Assembly: GCA_904374385.1 (NCBI GenBank)
Contig: CAJFGA010000004.1
Coordinates: 1 to 50,503 of the forward strand
Source: an uncultured Clostridia bacterium
GTDB taxonomy: Bacteria > Bacillota > Clostridia > Christensenellales > Borkfalkiaceae
Length of the DNA: 50,503 bases
Direction: 5' to 3'
Both the position numbers and the translations under genes were made by a program. Below, piece by piece: positions 42,312 to 50,461 of this stretch; the stretch's first letter is position 1, and every line of letters starts with the position of its first letter. The notes beneath the pieces were generated by a model. The model was not told the DNA's origin, did not search any database, and was given only the letters and a program-made list of their open reading frames with translations.

Positions 42312-44084
42312 CTATTCTACCGTCACGCTCTTTGCCAAATTTCTCGGTTTGTCGGGGTCGAAACCGCGCTCTAAGCACATTTTATAGGCGAAATATTGGA
42401 GCGGAATGACGGCGACGGCGGGCATGAGCGGTTCGGGCAGCGCGGGAAGAAGGCATTTGGCGTCGGCACAGCTTTCCTGCAGTACCTGCGGATATTGCGA
42501 AAAGAGGGCGCAATACCCGCCGCGCGATTTGACTTCGGCGAGGGCGTTTTCGCTCTTTTTTGCGAGCGACGCCCCCGTAGAAATACATACCACGGGAAAA
42601 TGATCCTCGATGAGAGCGAGCGAACCGTGTTTGAGTTCGCCGGCGGCATAACCCTCGGCAAAGACGCGGGCGATCTCTTTGACTTTGAGCGCGCCCTCGC
42701 GCGCCGTGCACAGATCGAGCCCCCTGCCGAGATAGTACATCGCGCGGGCGCCGTGCAGGCGGTCGGCAAGGCGGTCGACTTCGGCAAAGCAGCCGAAAGA
42801 GGCTTCCGCCGCGGCGGGCAGCCTTTCGAGGGAGCCCCACCAGGAAGGCAGGCGCTCTTCTTTAAAAAACAGCATCTGCCCCGCGAGATAGTACAGGCAC
42901 AGCAGCTGGCAATTGTAACTTTTCGTCGCGGCGACGGCGATCTCGGCACCTGCGCGCATGACGAGAAGAAAATCGGCGAGCGAAGCGAGGGAAGAACAGC
43001 CGATATTGGTGACGGCAATGACGTACGCCCCGCGCGCCCTCGCGAGGCGCGCCGCCTCGAGCGTATCTGCCGTTTCACCGCTCTGGCTGACGGCGACGAG
43101 CACGTCGCCCGTCCCCAAAACGGGCGCACGGTAACGAAATTCGCCCGCCGTATGGCATAAAACGGGAATACCCGCCTCCTTTTCGACGATATCGGCAAAC
43201 ACGAGCGCACTGTGATATGCCGTGCCGCAGGCGACGGCGAACACCCTTTGCGCCGCGCGCAGAGCGCGGGCGCAAGGAGCAAAATCTTTTTCCCGCAGGG
43301 CGGCGAGCGTATCGCGCAGCGCGCGGGGGATCTCCGCAATTTCAGCGCGCATGAAGTAACCTCCGCCCGCCACGGACAGGGCGCGCAGCTCTTCCTGCGG
43401 ACGGAAAAACGTTTTGGGCACGGGATGCAGCGCGCCGTCAAAAAATTCGATTTCCCCGTCCGCGATGCGGATCAACTCCCCGTCCTCCGCCTGGGCAATG
43501 TACTCGGCCGTTCCCGCAAGGGCCGGAATATCGCTACAGACGAACAGCCCCGCGCTTCCCTTGCCCGCAACGAGCGGGCTTTTCCGCTTTGCCGCGACCA
43601 GCTCCCCCGGCCGATCCTCCGCGATGACGGCGACGGCATACGAGCCTTCCACGCGCAGGAGCGCGCTCTGCACGGCCGCCAGCAGATCCCCGCGATATGC
43701 GCGCGAAACGAGTTTTGCGATGATTTCGCTGTCCGTATCGGAAAAAAAGCGCTCCCCTTCCCCCTCCAGCTCGGCGCGGAGCGCCGCAAAATTTTCCACG
43801 ATACCGTTATGCACGAGGGCGATCTTTCCGGCGCGGTGCGGGTGCGCGTTCGCATCGGATGGCGCGCCGTGCGTGGCCCAGCGGGTGTGCCCGATGCCCG
43901 TGCCGCCCCGCGCATAAAAGGCGGAAAGGTTGGACACGCCCCCTTTCTTTTTAAATATGCGCAGTTCCCTGTCGAGCACGGCAATGCCGGCGGAATCGTA
44001 CCCGCGGTATTCGAGGCGCTTTAATCCGTCATACAGCGCGCCGTAACAGTCTTTTTCGCTTACGCATCCTATGATCCCGCACAT
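42312..44084 (-). CDS. glmS: Glutamine-fructose-6-phosphate aminotransferase
   Basis: Makes glucosamine 6-phosphate from fructose 6-phosphate and glutamine, the first step of amino-sugar synthesis. 590 residues. The N-terminal glutaminase needs Cys as its first residue after Met; hence the ATG giving MCGIIGCV was chosen over one two codons earlier. Two SIS sugar-isomerase domains follow (SQSGETADT; EGYAAGELKHG), ending in the typical KPRNLAKSVTVE. It lies two bases after the glmM stop, with AGGAGG inside the glmM end. No glmS ribozyme can fit there. Confidence 0.97.
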   Translation of the reverse strand: MCGIIGCVSEKDCYGALYDGLKRLEYRGYDSAGIAVLDRELRIFKKKGGVSNLSAFYARGGTGIGHTRWATHGAPSDANAHPHRAGKIALVHNGIVENFAALRAELEGEGERFFSDTDSEIIAKLVSRAYRGDLLAAVQSALLRVEGSYAVAVIAEDRPGELVAAKRKSPLVAGKGSAGLFVCSDIPALAGTAEYIAQAEDGELIRIADGEIEFFDGALHPVPKTFFRPQEELRALSVAGGGYFMRAEIAEIPRALRDTLAALREKDFAPCARALRAAQRVFAVACGTAYHSALVFADIVEKEAGIPVLCHTAGEFRYRAPVLGTGDVLVAVSQSGETADTLEAARLARARGAYVIAVTNIGCSSLASLADFLLVMRAGAEIAVAATKSYNCQLLCLYYLAGQMLFFKEERLPSWWGSLERLPAAAEASFGCFAEVDRLADRLHGARAMYYLGRGLDLCTAREGALKVKEIARVFAEGYAAGELKHGSLALIEDHFPVVCISTGASLAKKSENALAEVKSRGGYCALFSQYPQVLQESCADAKCLLPALPEPLMPAVAVIPLQYFAYKMCLERGFDPDKPRNLAKSVTVE

Positions 44085-44086
44085 AT

Positions 44087-45385
44087 TCACCCCTCCTCGG
44101 CGGCGCGGATGTATGCGCGCACCTTTTCGACGGCGGCCTTTGCCGCTTTCATGCTTTCCGCTTCGGCAAAGATGCGCACGACGGGTTCCGTGCCCGAAGC
44201 TCGGACGACCAGGCGCGCGACCCCCTGCCGCGTGCGGTCGATAAAGTCGCGCAGGTATTCGTCGCCCAAGATGCGCACTTTATCTTTGACGCGCACACTG
44301 CCGTTATATTGGGGCAAAAGGCGTATATCGGCAAGGCGGGAAAAATTTTTTTCGGCGACAAGTTCGGCGAGCTTGACAGAGGTGAGGATGCCGTCTCCCG
44401 TGACGGCGTAATCGGCCAGGATGATATGCCCCGACTGTTCGCCGCCGATCTGTGCGCCGCTCTTTTGCATCGCCTCGGCAACGTATTTGTCGCCGATATC
44501 GGTGCGGATCAGTCGTATGCCGAGTTTTTTGAGATAATTTTCCGCCCCCGTATTGGTATGCGCGGTGCCGACGACCACATTTTCGCGCAGCGCCCCCGCA
44601 CTTTTTAGCGTGGCGGCAAAAATACACAGGATCTTGTCGCCGTCGACGATGTTGCCCTTTTCGTCGCAGGCGATCAGGCGGTCGGCGTCGCCGTCATAGG
44701 CAAATCCGGCGTCAGCGCCCGCTTCGAGGGTCATCGCGCGGATGCGTTCGGGATACAGCGCGCCGCAGCCTTCGTTGATATCCAGCCCGCCGCGGTTGGT
44801 GTTCGCGGCGACGACTTCCGCCCCCAGCCGTTTAAAGACGGCGGGCGCGATGCGGCCCGCGGCGCCGTTGGCGCAGTCGACGACGAACTTTTTTCCCTTG
44901 AGGGGGCGGGCGGCGCAGCCGGCAAGCCATTCGACGTACGTCTCCTCCCCGGCGAGCGGATCATATCTGCCCATGGAAAGGGGGCCGGCAAAGGAATATT
45001 CCCCCATATAGTGTTCGGCGCGCTTTTCCTGCTTTTCGGAGAGCTTTCTGCCGTCCTCGCCGAACACTTTCAGACCGTTATAGGCCGCCGGATTGTGCGA
45101 CGCGCTGACGACGACGCCGAAATCAGCGCCGCGCATACGCACAAAGTGCGACACCGCCGCCGTAGGCAGGACGCCCCCGCCGAGCACCCTGCCTCCGCCC
45201 GAAGTGACGCCCGCCGCCAGTGCGAGCGCGAGCATATCCGAAGACACGCGCGTATCCTGCCCCAGTATGACCGTCGGTTCCGCTTTAAGGCGGGAAAGCG
45301 CATTGCCGAGCGCGAAGGCGGTACGGGAAGTCAGCTCCTCCCCCGCGATGCCGCGGATGCCGTCCGTTCCGAACAAATTACCCAT
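44087..45385 (-). CDS. glmM: Phosphoglucosamine mutase
   Basis: Converts glucosamine 6-phosphate to glucosamine 1-phosphate. 432 residues, starting LFGTDGIRG, with the phosphoserine loop SASHNP (Ser96), metal loop DGDADR, sugar loop GGEQSGH and phosphate loop RASGTEP. The ATG with a GAGGAGGG site about seven bases upstream was selected. It overlaps the upstream acetyltransferase gene by eight bases. The order acetyltransferase-mutase-aminotransferase puts consecutive pathway steps in one coupled operon. Confidence 0.96.
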   Translation of the reverse strand: MGNLFGTDGIRGIAGEELTSRTAFALGNALSRLKAEPTVILGQDTRVSSDMLALALAAGVTSGGGRVLGGGVLPTAAVSHFVRMRGADFGVVVSASHNPAAYNGLKVFGEDGRKLSEKQEKRAEHYMGEYSFAGPLSMGRYDPLAGEETYVEWLAGCAARPLKGKKFVVDCANGAAGRIAPAVFKRLGAEVVAANTNRGGLDINEGCGALYPERIRAMTLEAGADAGFAYDGDADRLIACDEKGNIVDGDKILCIFAATLKSAGALRENVVVGTAHTNTGAENYLKKLGIRLIRTDIGDKYVAEAMQKSGAQIGGEQSGHIILADYAVTGDGILTSVKLAELVAEKNFSRLADIRLLPQYNGSVRVKDKVRILGDEYLRDFIDRTRQGVARLVVRASGTEPVVRIFAEAESMKAAKAAVEKVRAYIRAAEEG

Positions 45386-46004
45386 TTTTTCCCTCCTCTC
45401 TCTTTTTGCGGATAGAGTCGCTCTCCTGCTGGCGGACGCGGCCGATGACGCAGGCGCCCGCCGGGATATCTTTGGTGACGGTGGTCCCTGCCGCGATAAA
45501 CGCCCTCTCGCCGACGCAAACGGGCGCGACCAAATTGACATTGCTGCCGATAAAGGCGCGGTCGCCCACTTCGGTAAAGTGCTTTTGCCTGCCGTCGTAA
45601 TTGCAGAATACGGCGCCGCAGCCGATATTTACATTTTTTCCGACGCGCGCGTCGCCGACATAGGCGAGATGGCTGACTTTACTGCCGCAGCCGATTTCCG
45701 CGTTTTTAATTTCGACAAAGTCGCCGATGCGGCAGTTTTCTCCGATGACGGCCCCCTCGCGCAGGTTGGCAAACGGGCCGATCTTGGCGCCGCGCCCCAC
45801 CTTGGCGCCGCGCACGACGCTGGCCGTCAGTTCGGCGTTTTCTCCGATTTCGGCATTTTCTACGATGTTGTTCGGATACAGCACAGCGCCGCGCCGCACG
45901 ACGGCACCCGACCCGAGCACGTTGCCGGGATGGATGACGGCGCCCTCTTCAATGATGACGCCTTCGGCGATGGTGACCGTTTCGGGCGAAATGATTTTAT
46001 ACAA
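45378..46004 (-). CDS. Standalone GlmU-type acetyltransferase domain
   Basis: 208 residues that align with only the C-terminal half of GlmU: left-handed beta-helix repeats (VIIEEGAVIHPGNVLG through VKVGRGAKIGPFANLR-type turns), FVEIKNAEIG, KVSHLAYVGDARVG, CNYDGRQKH and the acetyl-CoA-site segment FIGSNVNLVAPV. It should acetylate glucosamine 1-phosphate. The uridyltransferase half of bifunctional GlmU is absent, so UDP-GlcNAc formation must use another protein. It starts with TTG, seven bases after GAGGAGG. First gene of the glm operon. Confidence 0.9.
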   Translation of the reverse strand: MYKIISPETVTIAEGVIIEEGAVIHPGNVLGSGAVVRRGAVLYPNNIVENAEIGENAELTASVVRGAKVGRGAKIGPFANLREGAVIGENCRIGDFVEIKNAEIGCGSKVSHLAYVGDARVGKNVNIGCGAVFCNYDGRQKHFTEVGDRAFIGSNVNLVAPVCVGERAFIAAGTTVTKDIPAGACVIGRVRQQESDSIRKKREEGKNG

Positions 46005-46073
46005 TGAGCCGCCTCCTCGAAAAAAGAAATCATTTCATAGTATGCGGCGGGCGCGCCGCTTGTTGACGGACGC

Positions 46074-46102
46074 TTTACATCGAAGCCGATTTGTGATACA
46101 CT
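46074..46102 (+). promoter_or_regulatory. Promoter of the kinase-GNAT gene (leaderless)
   Basis: TTTACA (46074-46079), 17 nt, TACACT (46097-46102). The predicted start falls on the ATG at 46109; there is no ribosome-binding site. Confidence 0.6.
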
Positions 46103-46108
46103 AATAAC

Positions 46109-47056
46109 ATGAATTTGATTTTTATCAACGGTACGATGGGCGTCGGCAAGACAACGGTTTGCCGCGCGCTGCAAAAAAAACTGCCGCCGTGCGTTTTTGC
46201 CGACGGCGACGATTTTTGGAACATGTATCCCTTTCTCGTAAACGAACAGACGAAAAAGATGGTGCTCGACAACGCGGGCGCCGCGCTGTCCAATTTTATT
46301 CAAAGCGGGCAATTCAAAAACATCCTTTTCTGTTGGGTGATGCACGAAAAGAGCATTATTAAAGAGCTCCTTGCCCGCATACCGTCGCGTCCTCTTCGCT
46401 TTTTTCTGTTTACGCTGACGGCGGACAAAAAAATCGTCGAAAAGCGGCTGCGGCAGGACATCGATGCGGGCAGGCGGAGCGAAGGCGTGCTCGCGCGCAG
46501 CGAAGAGCGGGCGCAGCATTATAGAGAGATGCTTTCCTATAAAATCGATACGACCCTGCTTTCCGCCGAAGGAGCGGCGGATCTCATTGCGGCGACGGTC
46601 GCGGGAAAGACGGGGCTGCTCCCCTATAAAGAGACGCGGCGTTTGACCAAAGCGGGGCGCGCCGTCCGCGAAGAAGTGTTCATGCAGGAACAGGGATTTG
46701 CGGGCGAATTCGACGCGCGCGACGAAGACTGTACGCACATGGTATTTTATAAGGGCGGCGAGCCCGCCGCCTGCTGCCGGTATTTTGCGACCGATCAACC
46801 GGGCGTATTTGCCGTCGGGCGGATCGCCGTGCGCAAAAAATTTCGCGGGCTCGGCTACGGCCGCACCGTATTGCGGGCAGCGGAGGCATGCGCGCGGCGA
46901 GAAGGCGCGAAGGCGATGACCCTTTCCGCACAGGTGCGGGCGCAGGGTTTTTACGAACGGTGCGGCTATACCGCCGAAGGCGCGGCATACGAAGAAGAGG
47001 GCGTACCGCATATTACGATGCGAAAAAAAATACTTTTTCTTTTGCCGCGGCTGTAA
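46109..47056 (+). CDS. P-loop kinase fused to a GNAT acetyltransferase
   Basis: A 315-residue two-domain protein. Residues 1 to about 165 form a small P-loop kinase (NGTMGVGKTT at 7-16, ADGDDFWNMYPF as the acceptor-side motif, RRSEGVLARSEERAQHY as lid), similar to shikimate or nucleoside kinases acting on small molecules. Residues about 170-310 form a GNAT acetyltransferase of the ElaA/YjcF type (REEVFMQEQGF; acetyl-CoA loop RGLGYG at 246-251; FYERCGY). I do not know this fusion as a named family. The domains probably act on one small substrate or modify a common product. Monocistronic, divergent from the glm operon. Confidence 0.85.
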   Translation: MNLIFINGTMGVGKTTVCRALQKKLPPCVFADGDDFWNMYPFLVNEQTKKMVLDNAGAALSNFIQSGQFKNILFCWVMHEKSIIKELLARIPSRPLRFFLFTLTADKKIVEKRLRQDIDAGRRSEGVLARSEERAQHYREMLSYKIDTTLLSAEGAADLIAATVAGKTGLLPYKETRRLTKAGRAVREEVFMQEQGFAGEFDARDEDCTHMVFYKGGEPAACCRYFATDQPGVFAVGRIAVRKKFRGLGYGRTVLRAAEACARREGAKAMTLSAQVRAQGFYERCGYTAEGAAYEEEGVPHITMRKKILFLLPRL

Positions 47057-47072
47057 AACCGCGGCTTTTTCT
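47043..47072 (+). terminator. Terminator overlapping the kinase-GNAT stop codon
   Basis: GCCGCGG (47043-47049) and CCGCGGC (47058-47064) with TTTTTCTT after. The stop codon is in the loop. Confidence 0.8.
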
Positions 47073-47137
47073 TACGATCCGCGCGCCATCATACACGCGC
47101 CCTTGTTCCCGCGCCGGTCGCAGAGGCCGCATATATA

Positions 47138-47166
47138 AAAAACGCGCCGCAAAACGGCGCGTTTTT
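47138..47166. terminator. Bidirectional terminator, mainly for ypeB
   Basis: A 12-bp stem AAAAACGCGCCG/CGGCGCGTTTTT with loop CAAAA; T runs on both strands. Confidence 0.85.
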
Positions 47167-47185
47167 CAAATGAAACGATATCAAT

Positions 47186-49030
47186 TTACATCAGAGCCCT
47201 GCCCGCGCTCGAATCGACCACGGTGAACAATTCGACCATGCGTCCGGTTTTAGCGTCGAGGTAGGCATAATATTCGCTGCCCGCGTGGGTGCCGTTGATT
47301 TCGTAGGCGAGCGTTTCCTGCCCCTCTACGGGAATGAGCGCCAGCCGCACGCCGACAAGTTCCATGCGGCTCGCCGCCGCACGCTCGATTTTGCTCTGGG
47401 CGATCGCGGGGGCGGGAAGTTCGCGCTCCGTGTGGTTCATCAGATACGAACGCGCTTCCAACCCGGTAACGGCGCCGCGTTCTTCGCACACTTTTACTTT
47501 GACGAGGTCGTTATAGCAAACGACGCCGTTTTGCATATAGGCAAAGTTGATGTCGCACTGCACGCCCGCCTCGCTGACCCAAACGGGCGCAAGACCCTCG
47601 TACCCCAATCCGGTGAGAAACTTTTCTGCAATGCCGATGCACGCATCCGCGTTGAAGTTGCGGTCTTTGCACTCTTTATAGCTGTCCAACAGCAGCAGTT
47701 TGCCCCCCTGTGCGGTAAACTGGGCAAAATAGCGCTCGCCCGTTTCCGTATGCACCTCTACGCCGTAGGAGACAAGCCCCTTCCGTTCGCTTTTCCCAGC
47801 GGCGCGGATCTCTTTTACGCCGTAATCGGCAAAGATCTCTTTAGCCTTTTCGAGGATCTCTTGCTCGCTCATTTCGGGAAAATCCTTCAGCGCTTTGCAT
47901 TCCGCGCTTTCGCCGGAATCGGCAAACGGGCCGTCATAGATCATTTTGGGCGTTTCGATGATATTGTTTTCGAGATTGTCCATACGGTCGGCAATGCCGC
48001 CCTCTTTCAATACGTCGTCGATGCTCCTTTCCTTGCCTCCCGCAATGATTTCGGCAAGTTCGTACTTGATCTTATCCGTCGTTTCGTACATATATTGAAT
48101 GACCGCCTCTTCCTCTGCCGTGATCTCTCCGCCCATCGCGAGCTGATTCAACAATTTTCTCGAATAGTCGCCCACACGGTTGATAAACGCCGTCAGATTT
48201 TCGGTACGATGCGCCTCTACGGGGAAAGATTCGAGGCAGCTTTCGGCAAGTTCGCTCTCTACGAGCACGTCGGTCAAAATTTTCTGCATCTCGTAATTGC
48301 CCGTGGCGACGCGCGCTTTGGAAAGGTTGGTATCCATATTCTCCACGAGTTCGGAAAGCTCGTACAGCGAACTTTGATAGCCGTTATACAACCCGGCCTT
48401 CGCTTCGGTCAAGTCAAAATAGCCGACGGTGACGATGGCGCCGAGCGCCAGGACGGCGACGCCGAGAGAGATGACCGCGGCGAGCCACCCGCCGAAACCG
48501 GGCGCGCGCTTGTGCCGGTTCTGCTTTTTTTCTTCGCGCCGGTCGTGCCGCGCCTGCCGTTCCGCCTCCTTCTGCCGCCTCTTTTCAAGGGCGGCGAGCC
48601 GTTCGCTTTCGCGCTCTTCCAGCAGGGCGCGTTCCTTTGCGGCCTTCTCGCGCGCGATGCGCTTTTCGCGCTGTTCTTTGGTTTCGTTCGCGATCTGTTC
48701 GCGGCGCGCGCGGCGCTCTTCGGCGCGGATGCGGCGCTCTTCCTGCGCGTGCAGCTTTGCCTGTTCGCGATTTTCCTTCTTTTCCGCCTTCAGTTTGGCG
48801 GCTTCCAGACGCTTTTCGGCGCGCATGTTTTCTCGCTCCACCTTGATTTTTTGCAGCCGCTCGCGCTCGGTGGATGGATCCCCCCGGTGCCGTGCGCCGC
48901 CGTTCGCCGCGCCGCCCTGCAACTCACTGCCCGCAGCGGCGTCCTCGAACACGTCGCTGCCCTTGCGGGATATTTTTTCTACCTTTTCCGCCCCGCTGGA
49001 AAGCTCTTCCTGTTCTCTGTTTTTATCCAT
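47186..49030 (-). CDS. ypeB: Germination protein YpeB with long charged N-terminal extension
   Basis: YpeB is required to assemble and protect the cortex-lytic enzyme SleB in spores. The part from about residue 178 is normal: a membrane span (about 181-204), a helical region (about 205-380) and C-terminal PepSY-like domains (about 385-610). The first 178 residues are unusual: a Lys/Arg/Glu-rich, probably coiled-coil stretch (repeating EKR, EERRARRE, KEAERQARHDRREEKK) that would lie on the cytoplasmic side. Typical YpeB is about 450 residues and begins almost at the span. It lies 12 bp after sleB, the conserved order. Confidence 0.9.
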   Translation of the reverse strand: MDKNREQEELSSGAEKVEKISRKGSDVFEDAAAGSELQGGAANGGARHRGDPSTERERLQKIKVERENMRAEKRLEAAKLKAEKKENREQAKLHAQEERRIRAEERRARREQIANETKEQREKRIAREKAAKERALLEERESERLAALEKRRQKEAERQARHDRREEKKQNRHKRAPGFGGWLAAVISLGVAVLALGAIVTVGYFDLTEAKAGLYNGYQSSLYELSELVENMDTNLSKARVATGNYEMQKILTDVLVESELAESCLESFPVEAHRTENLTAFINRVGDYSRKLLNQLAMGGEITAEEEAVIQYMYETTDKIKYELAEIIAGGKERSIDDVLKEGGIADRMDNLENNIIETPKMIYDGPFADSGESAECKALKDFPEMSEQEILEKAKEIFADYGVKEIRAAGKSERKGLVSYGVEVHTETGERYFAQFTAQGGKLLLLDSYKECKDRNFNADACIGIAEKFLTGLGYEGLAPVWVSEAGVQCDINFAYMQNGVVCYNDLVKVKVCEERGAVTGLEARSYLMNHTERELPAPAIAQSKIERAAASRMELVGVRLALIPVEGQETLAYEINGTHAGSEYYAYLDAKTGRMVELFTVVDSSAGRALM

Positions 49031-49042
49031 TTTCTCTCCTCC

Positions 49043-49780
49043 TTAAATGGCAAAGACGTGTTTGCCGATGGTCGTGACCGTCTCGCGCGAGAAGATCCAC
49101 TGACTGGTCGCCGTGACGGGATTGTAATAATAGAGGCATCCGTACGTCGGGTCCCATCCGTTCATCGCGTCCTTGGCGGCATTGATCGCCGTCTGATTGG
49201 GGGTCAAGTTGATCTGCCCGTCGTCCACGGCCGTGAAAGCGCCCTTTTGGTAAATGACGCCCGAGATCGTATTGGGAAAGCTCGGGCTTTTGACGCGGTT
49301 CAAGACGACCGCCCCGACCGCGACCTGACCTTCGTAGCACTCGCCGCGCGCCTCGCCATAGATGCAGCGCGCGAGCAGATATACGTCCGAACTGGTGTAG
49401 CCGTTCGTACCCGACGAACTGCCCGTCTGCGAAGAAGAGCCGTTTGCCTGACTCATCATGCCGAGGGCGGCAAAAGTATTTTTACCCACGATGCCGTCCG
49501 CGGTGAGCCCGTTCTTTTTTTGGAAATACATGACTGCTTTTTTGGTTTTAGAGCCGTAAATGCCGTCTACCGCGCCGTCATAATATCCCCAGCGCTTGAG
49601 TTTTGTCTGTACAGTTCTGACATCGCTGCCCGTGCTGCCCTGTTTGAGCACGGCGGCTTCTTCCGCCATGCTGTACGCCGCCTGCTCTGCCCGCTCATAG
49701 CGATGCGCGGCGATTGTGCCGCCCGCAACGGCGGCGGCAAGGGTGAGCGACAGCGCCAGAACCCTGATCGATCTTTTCAT
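49043..49780 (-). CDS. sleB: Spore cortex-lytic enzyme SleB
   Basis: A lytic transglycosylase that degrades spore cortex at germination. 245 residues: N-terminal signal anchor (about 5-24), peptidoglycan-binding domain (about 45-107, DVRTVQTKLKRWGYYDGAVDGIYG), a Ser/Gly linker and a Hydrolase_2 domain with the catalytic glutamate in YGEARGE (Glu143). It is 60 bp downstream of spoIIR and is followed by ypeB. Its ribosome-binding site lies in one arm of an 11-bp inverted repeat, so translation may be regulated. Confidence 0.95.
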   Translation of the reverse strand: MKRSIRVLALSLTLAAAVAGGTIAAHRYERAEQAAYSMAEEAAVLKQGSTGSDVRTVQTKLKRWGYYDGAVDGIYGSKTKKAVMYFQKKNGLTADGIVGKNTFAALGMMSQANGSSSQTGSSSGTNGYTSSDVYLLARCIYGEARGECYEGQVAVGAVVLNRVKSPSFPNTISGVIYQKGAFTAVDDGQINLTPNQTAINAAKDAMNGWDPTYGCLYYYNPVTATSQWIFSRETVTTIGKHVFAI

Positions 49781-49835
49781 TTTTTCTGTCCTCCGATAAA
49801 ACTTTTGCGATCTCTTTTTTCGTCGGACAGAAAAA
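49781..49835 (-). promoter_or_regulatory. Inverted repeat over the sleB ribosome-binding site
   Basis: In the spoIIR-sleB gap, TTTTTCTGTCC (49781-49791) and GGACAGAAAAA (49825-49835) are perfect complements separated by 33 nt. In the mRNA the downstream arm contains the end of GGAGG and the A run up to the sleB ATG. Pairing would hide the initiation region on a spoIIR-sleB readthrough transcript. Confidence 0.5.
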
Positions 49836-49840
49836 GGGAG

Positions 49841-50383
49841 TCAGCCGTCCTTCCGATCCGAGAAAAAATTTTGTATGATCTCCCAAATGCGGGAGCGATA
49901 TTGCACGTTTTCGCCCGGCCTGCCCGCAAAACAGAGGGGCGGATAGACGACGCACCACCAATTAGCGCCTTGACCGGAACCGAGCTCGACGATGAGCGCG
50001 TCGTAAACGCCCGCTTCCAGCGTCACGCCCTCGTACACGCGGGTGGGAAATTCCTCCGCGCGGATCTCGGCGCGGGACACATAGGAAAAGCCGTTTGCGG
50101 CGAGGACGGCATCCGCTGCCGCCTCAATGCCGGGGATCGCGCTATTCAGGGCGGCGATCGCCTCTTCTTTGCTCTCTGCCGAAGCGGCGATGGGCGTAAG
50201 ATAGTCGACGACCGCCTCTTTGACCTCGTATTTGACCGCCTGATCGGCCGCGGAATCAGAATTGGCGCGAACGTGCAGACGGAGATAGGCGCCCGTTTCC
50301 CCCGATGCCGTGGGTTTGGCGCATACCGCCGCCGTCACGATTATTATGAAGAATAACGCGAAAACTATGCAATATTTTTTCAT
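49841..50383 (-). CDS. spoIIR: Stage II sporulation protein R
   Basis: The forespore-made secreted signal that triggers SpoIIGA to process pro-sigma-E in the mother cell. 180 residues: signal peptide (about 1-22), then LRLHVRANSDSAADQAVKYEVKEAVVDYL, the family hallmark, and GANWWCVVYPPLCF near the C-terminus. A GAGGAGG site precedes the ATG. It is the first gene of a spoIIR-sleB-ypeB series. The linkage to germination genes is unusual in that spoIIR acts early and sleB is needed late, although all three products belong to the forespore. Confidence 0.95.
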   Translation of the reverse strand: MKKYCIVFALFFIIIVTAAVCAKPTASGETGAYLRLHVRANSDSAADQAVKYEVKEAVVDYLTPIAASAESKEEAIAALNSAIPGIEAAADAVLAANGFSYVSRAEIRAEEFPTRVYEGVTLEAGVYDALIVELGSGQGANWWCVVYPPLCFAGRPGENVQYRSRIWEIIQNFFSDRKDG

Positions 50384-50432
50384 GGATCCTCCTCGATGCG
50401 GGAAAGTTTTTTCGTCCCTTTCGGTACGGCTT

Positions 50433-50461
50433 TTTATTGCCCGTTCTGAAAAGATTTATAC
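50433..50461 (-). promoter_or_regulatory. Sigma-F/sigma-G-like promoter of spoIIR
   Basis: Minus-strand GTATA (50461-50457), a 15-nt spacer and GGCAATAAA (50441-50433). This fits the forespore consensus GYATA-N15-GGnnAnAnT except for the last base. spoIIR is sigma-F controlled in known spore formers. Confidence 0.55.

Noticed and set aside
44085-44086. glmS ribozyme upstream of glmS
   Set aside because: Only two bases separate glmM and glmS, and the upstream sequence is glmM coding, so there is no room for the ribozyme.
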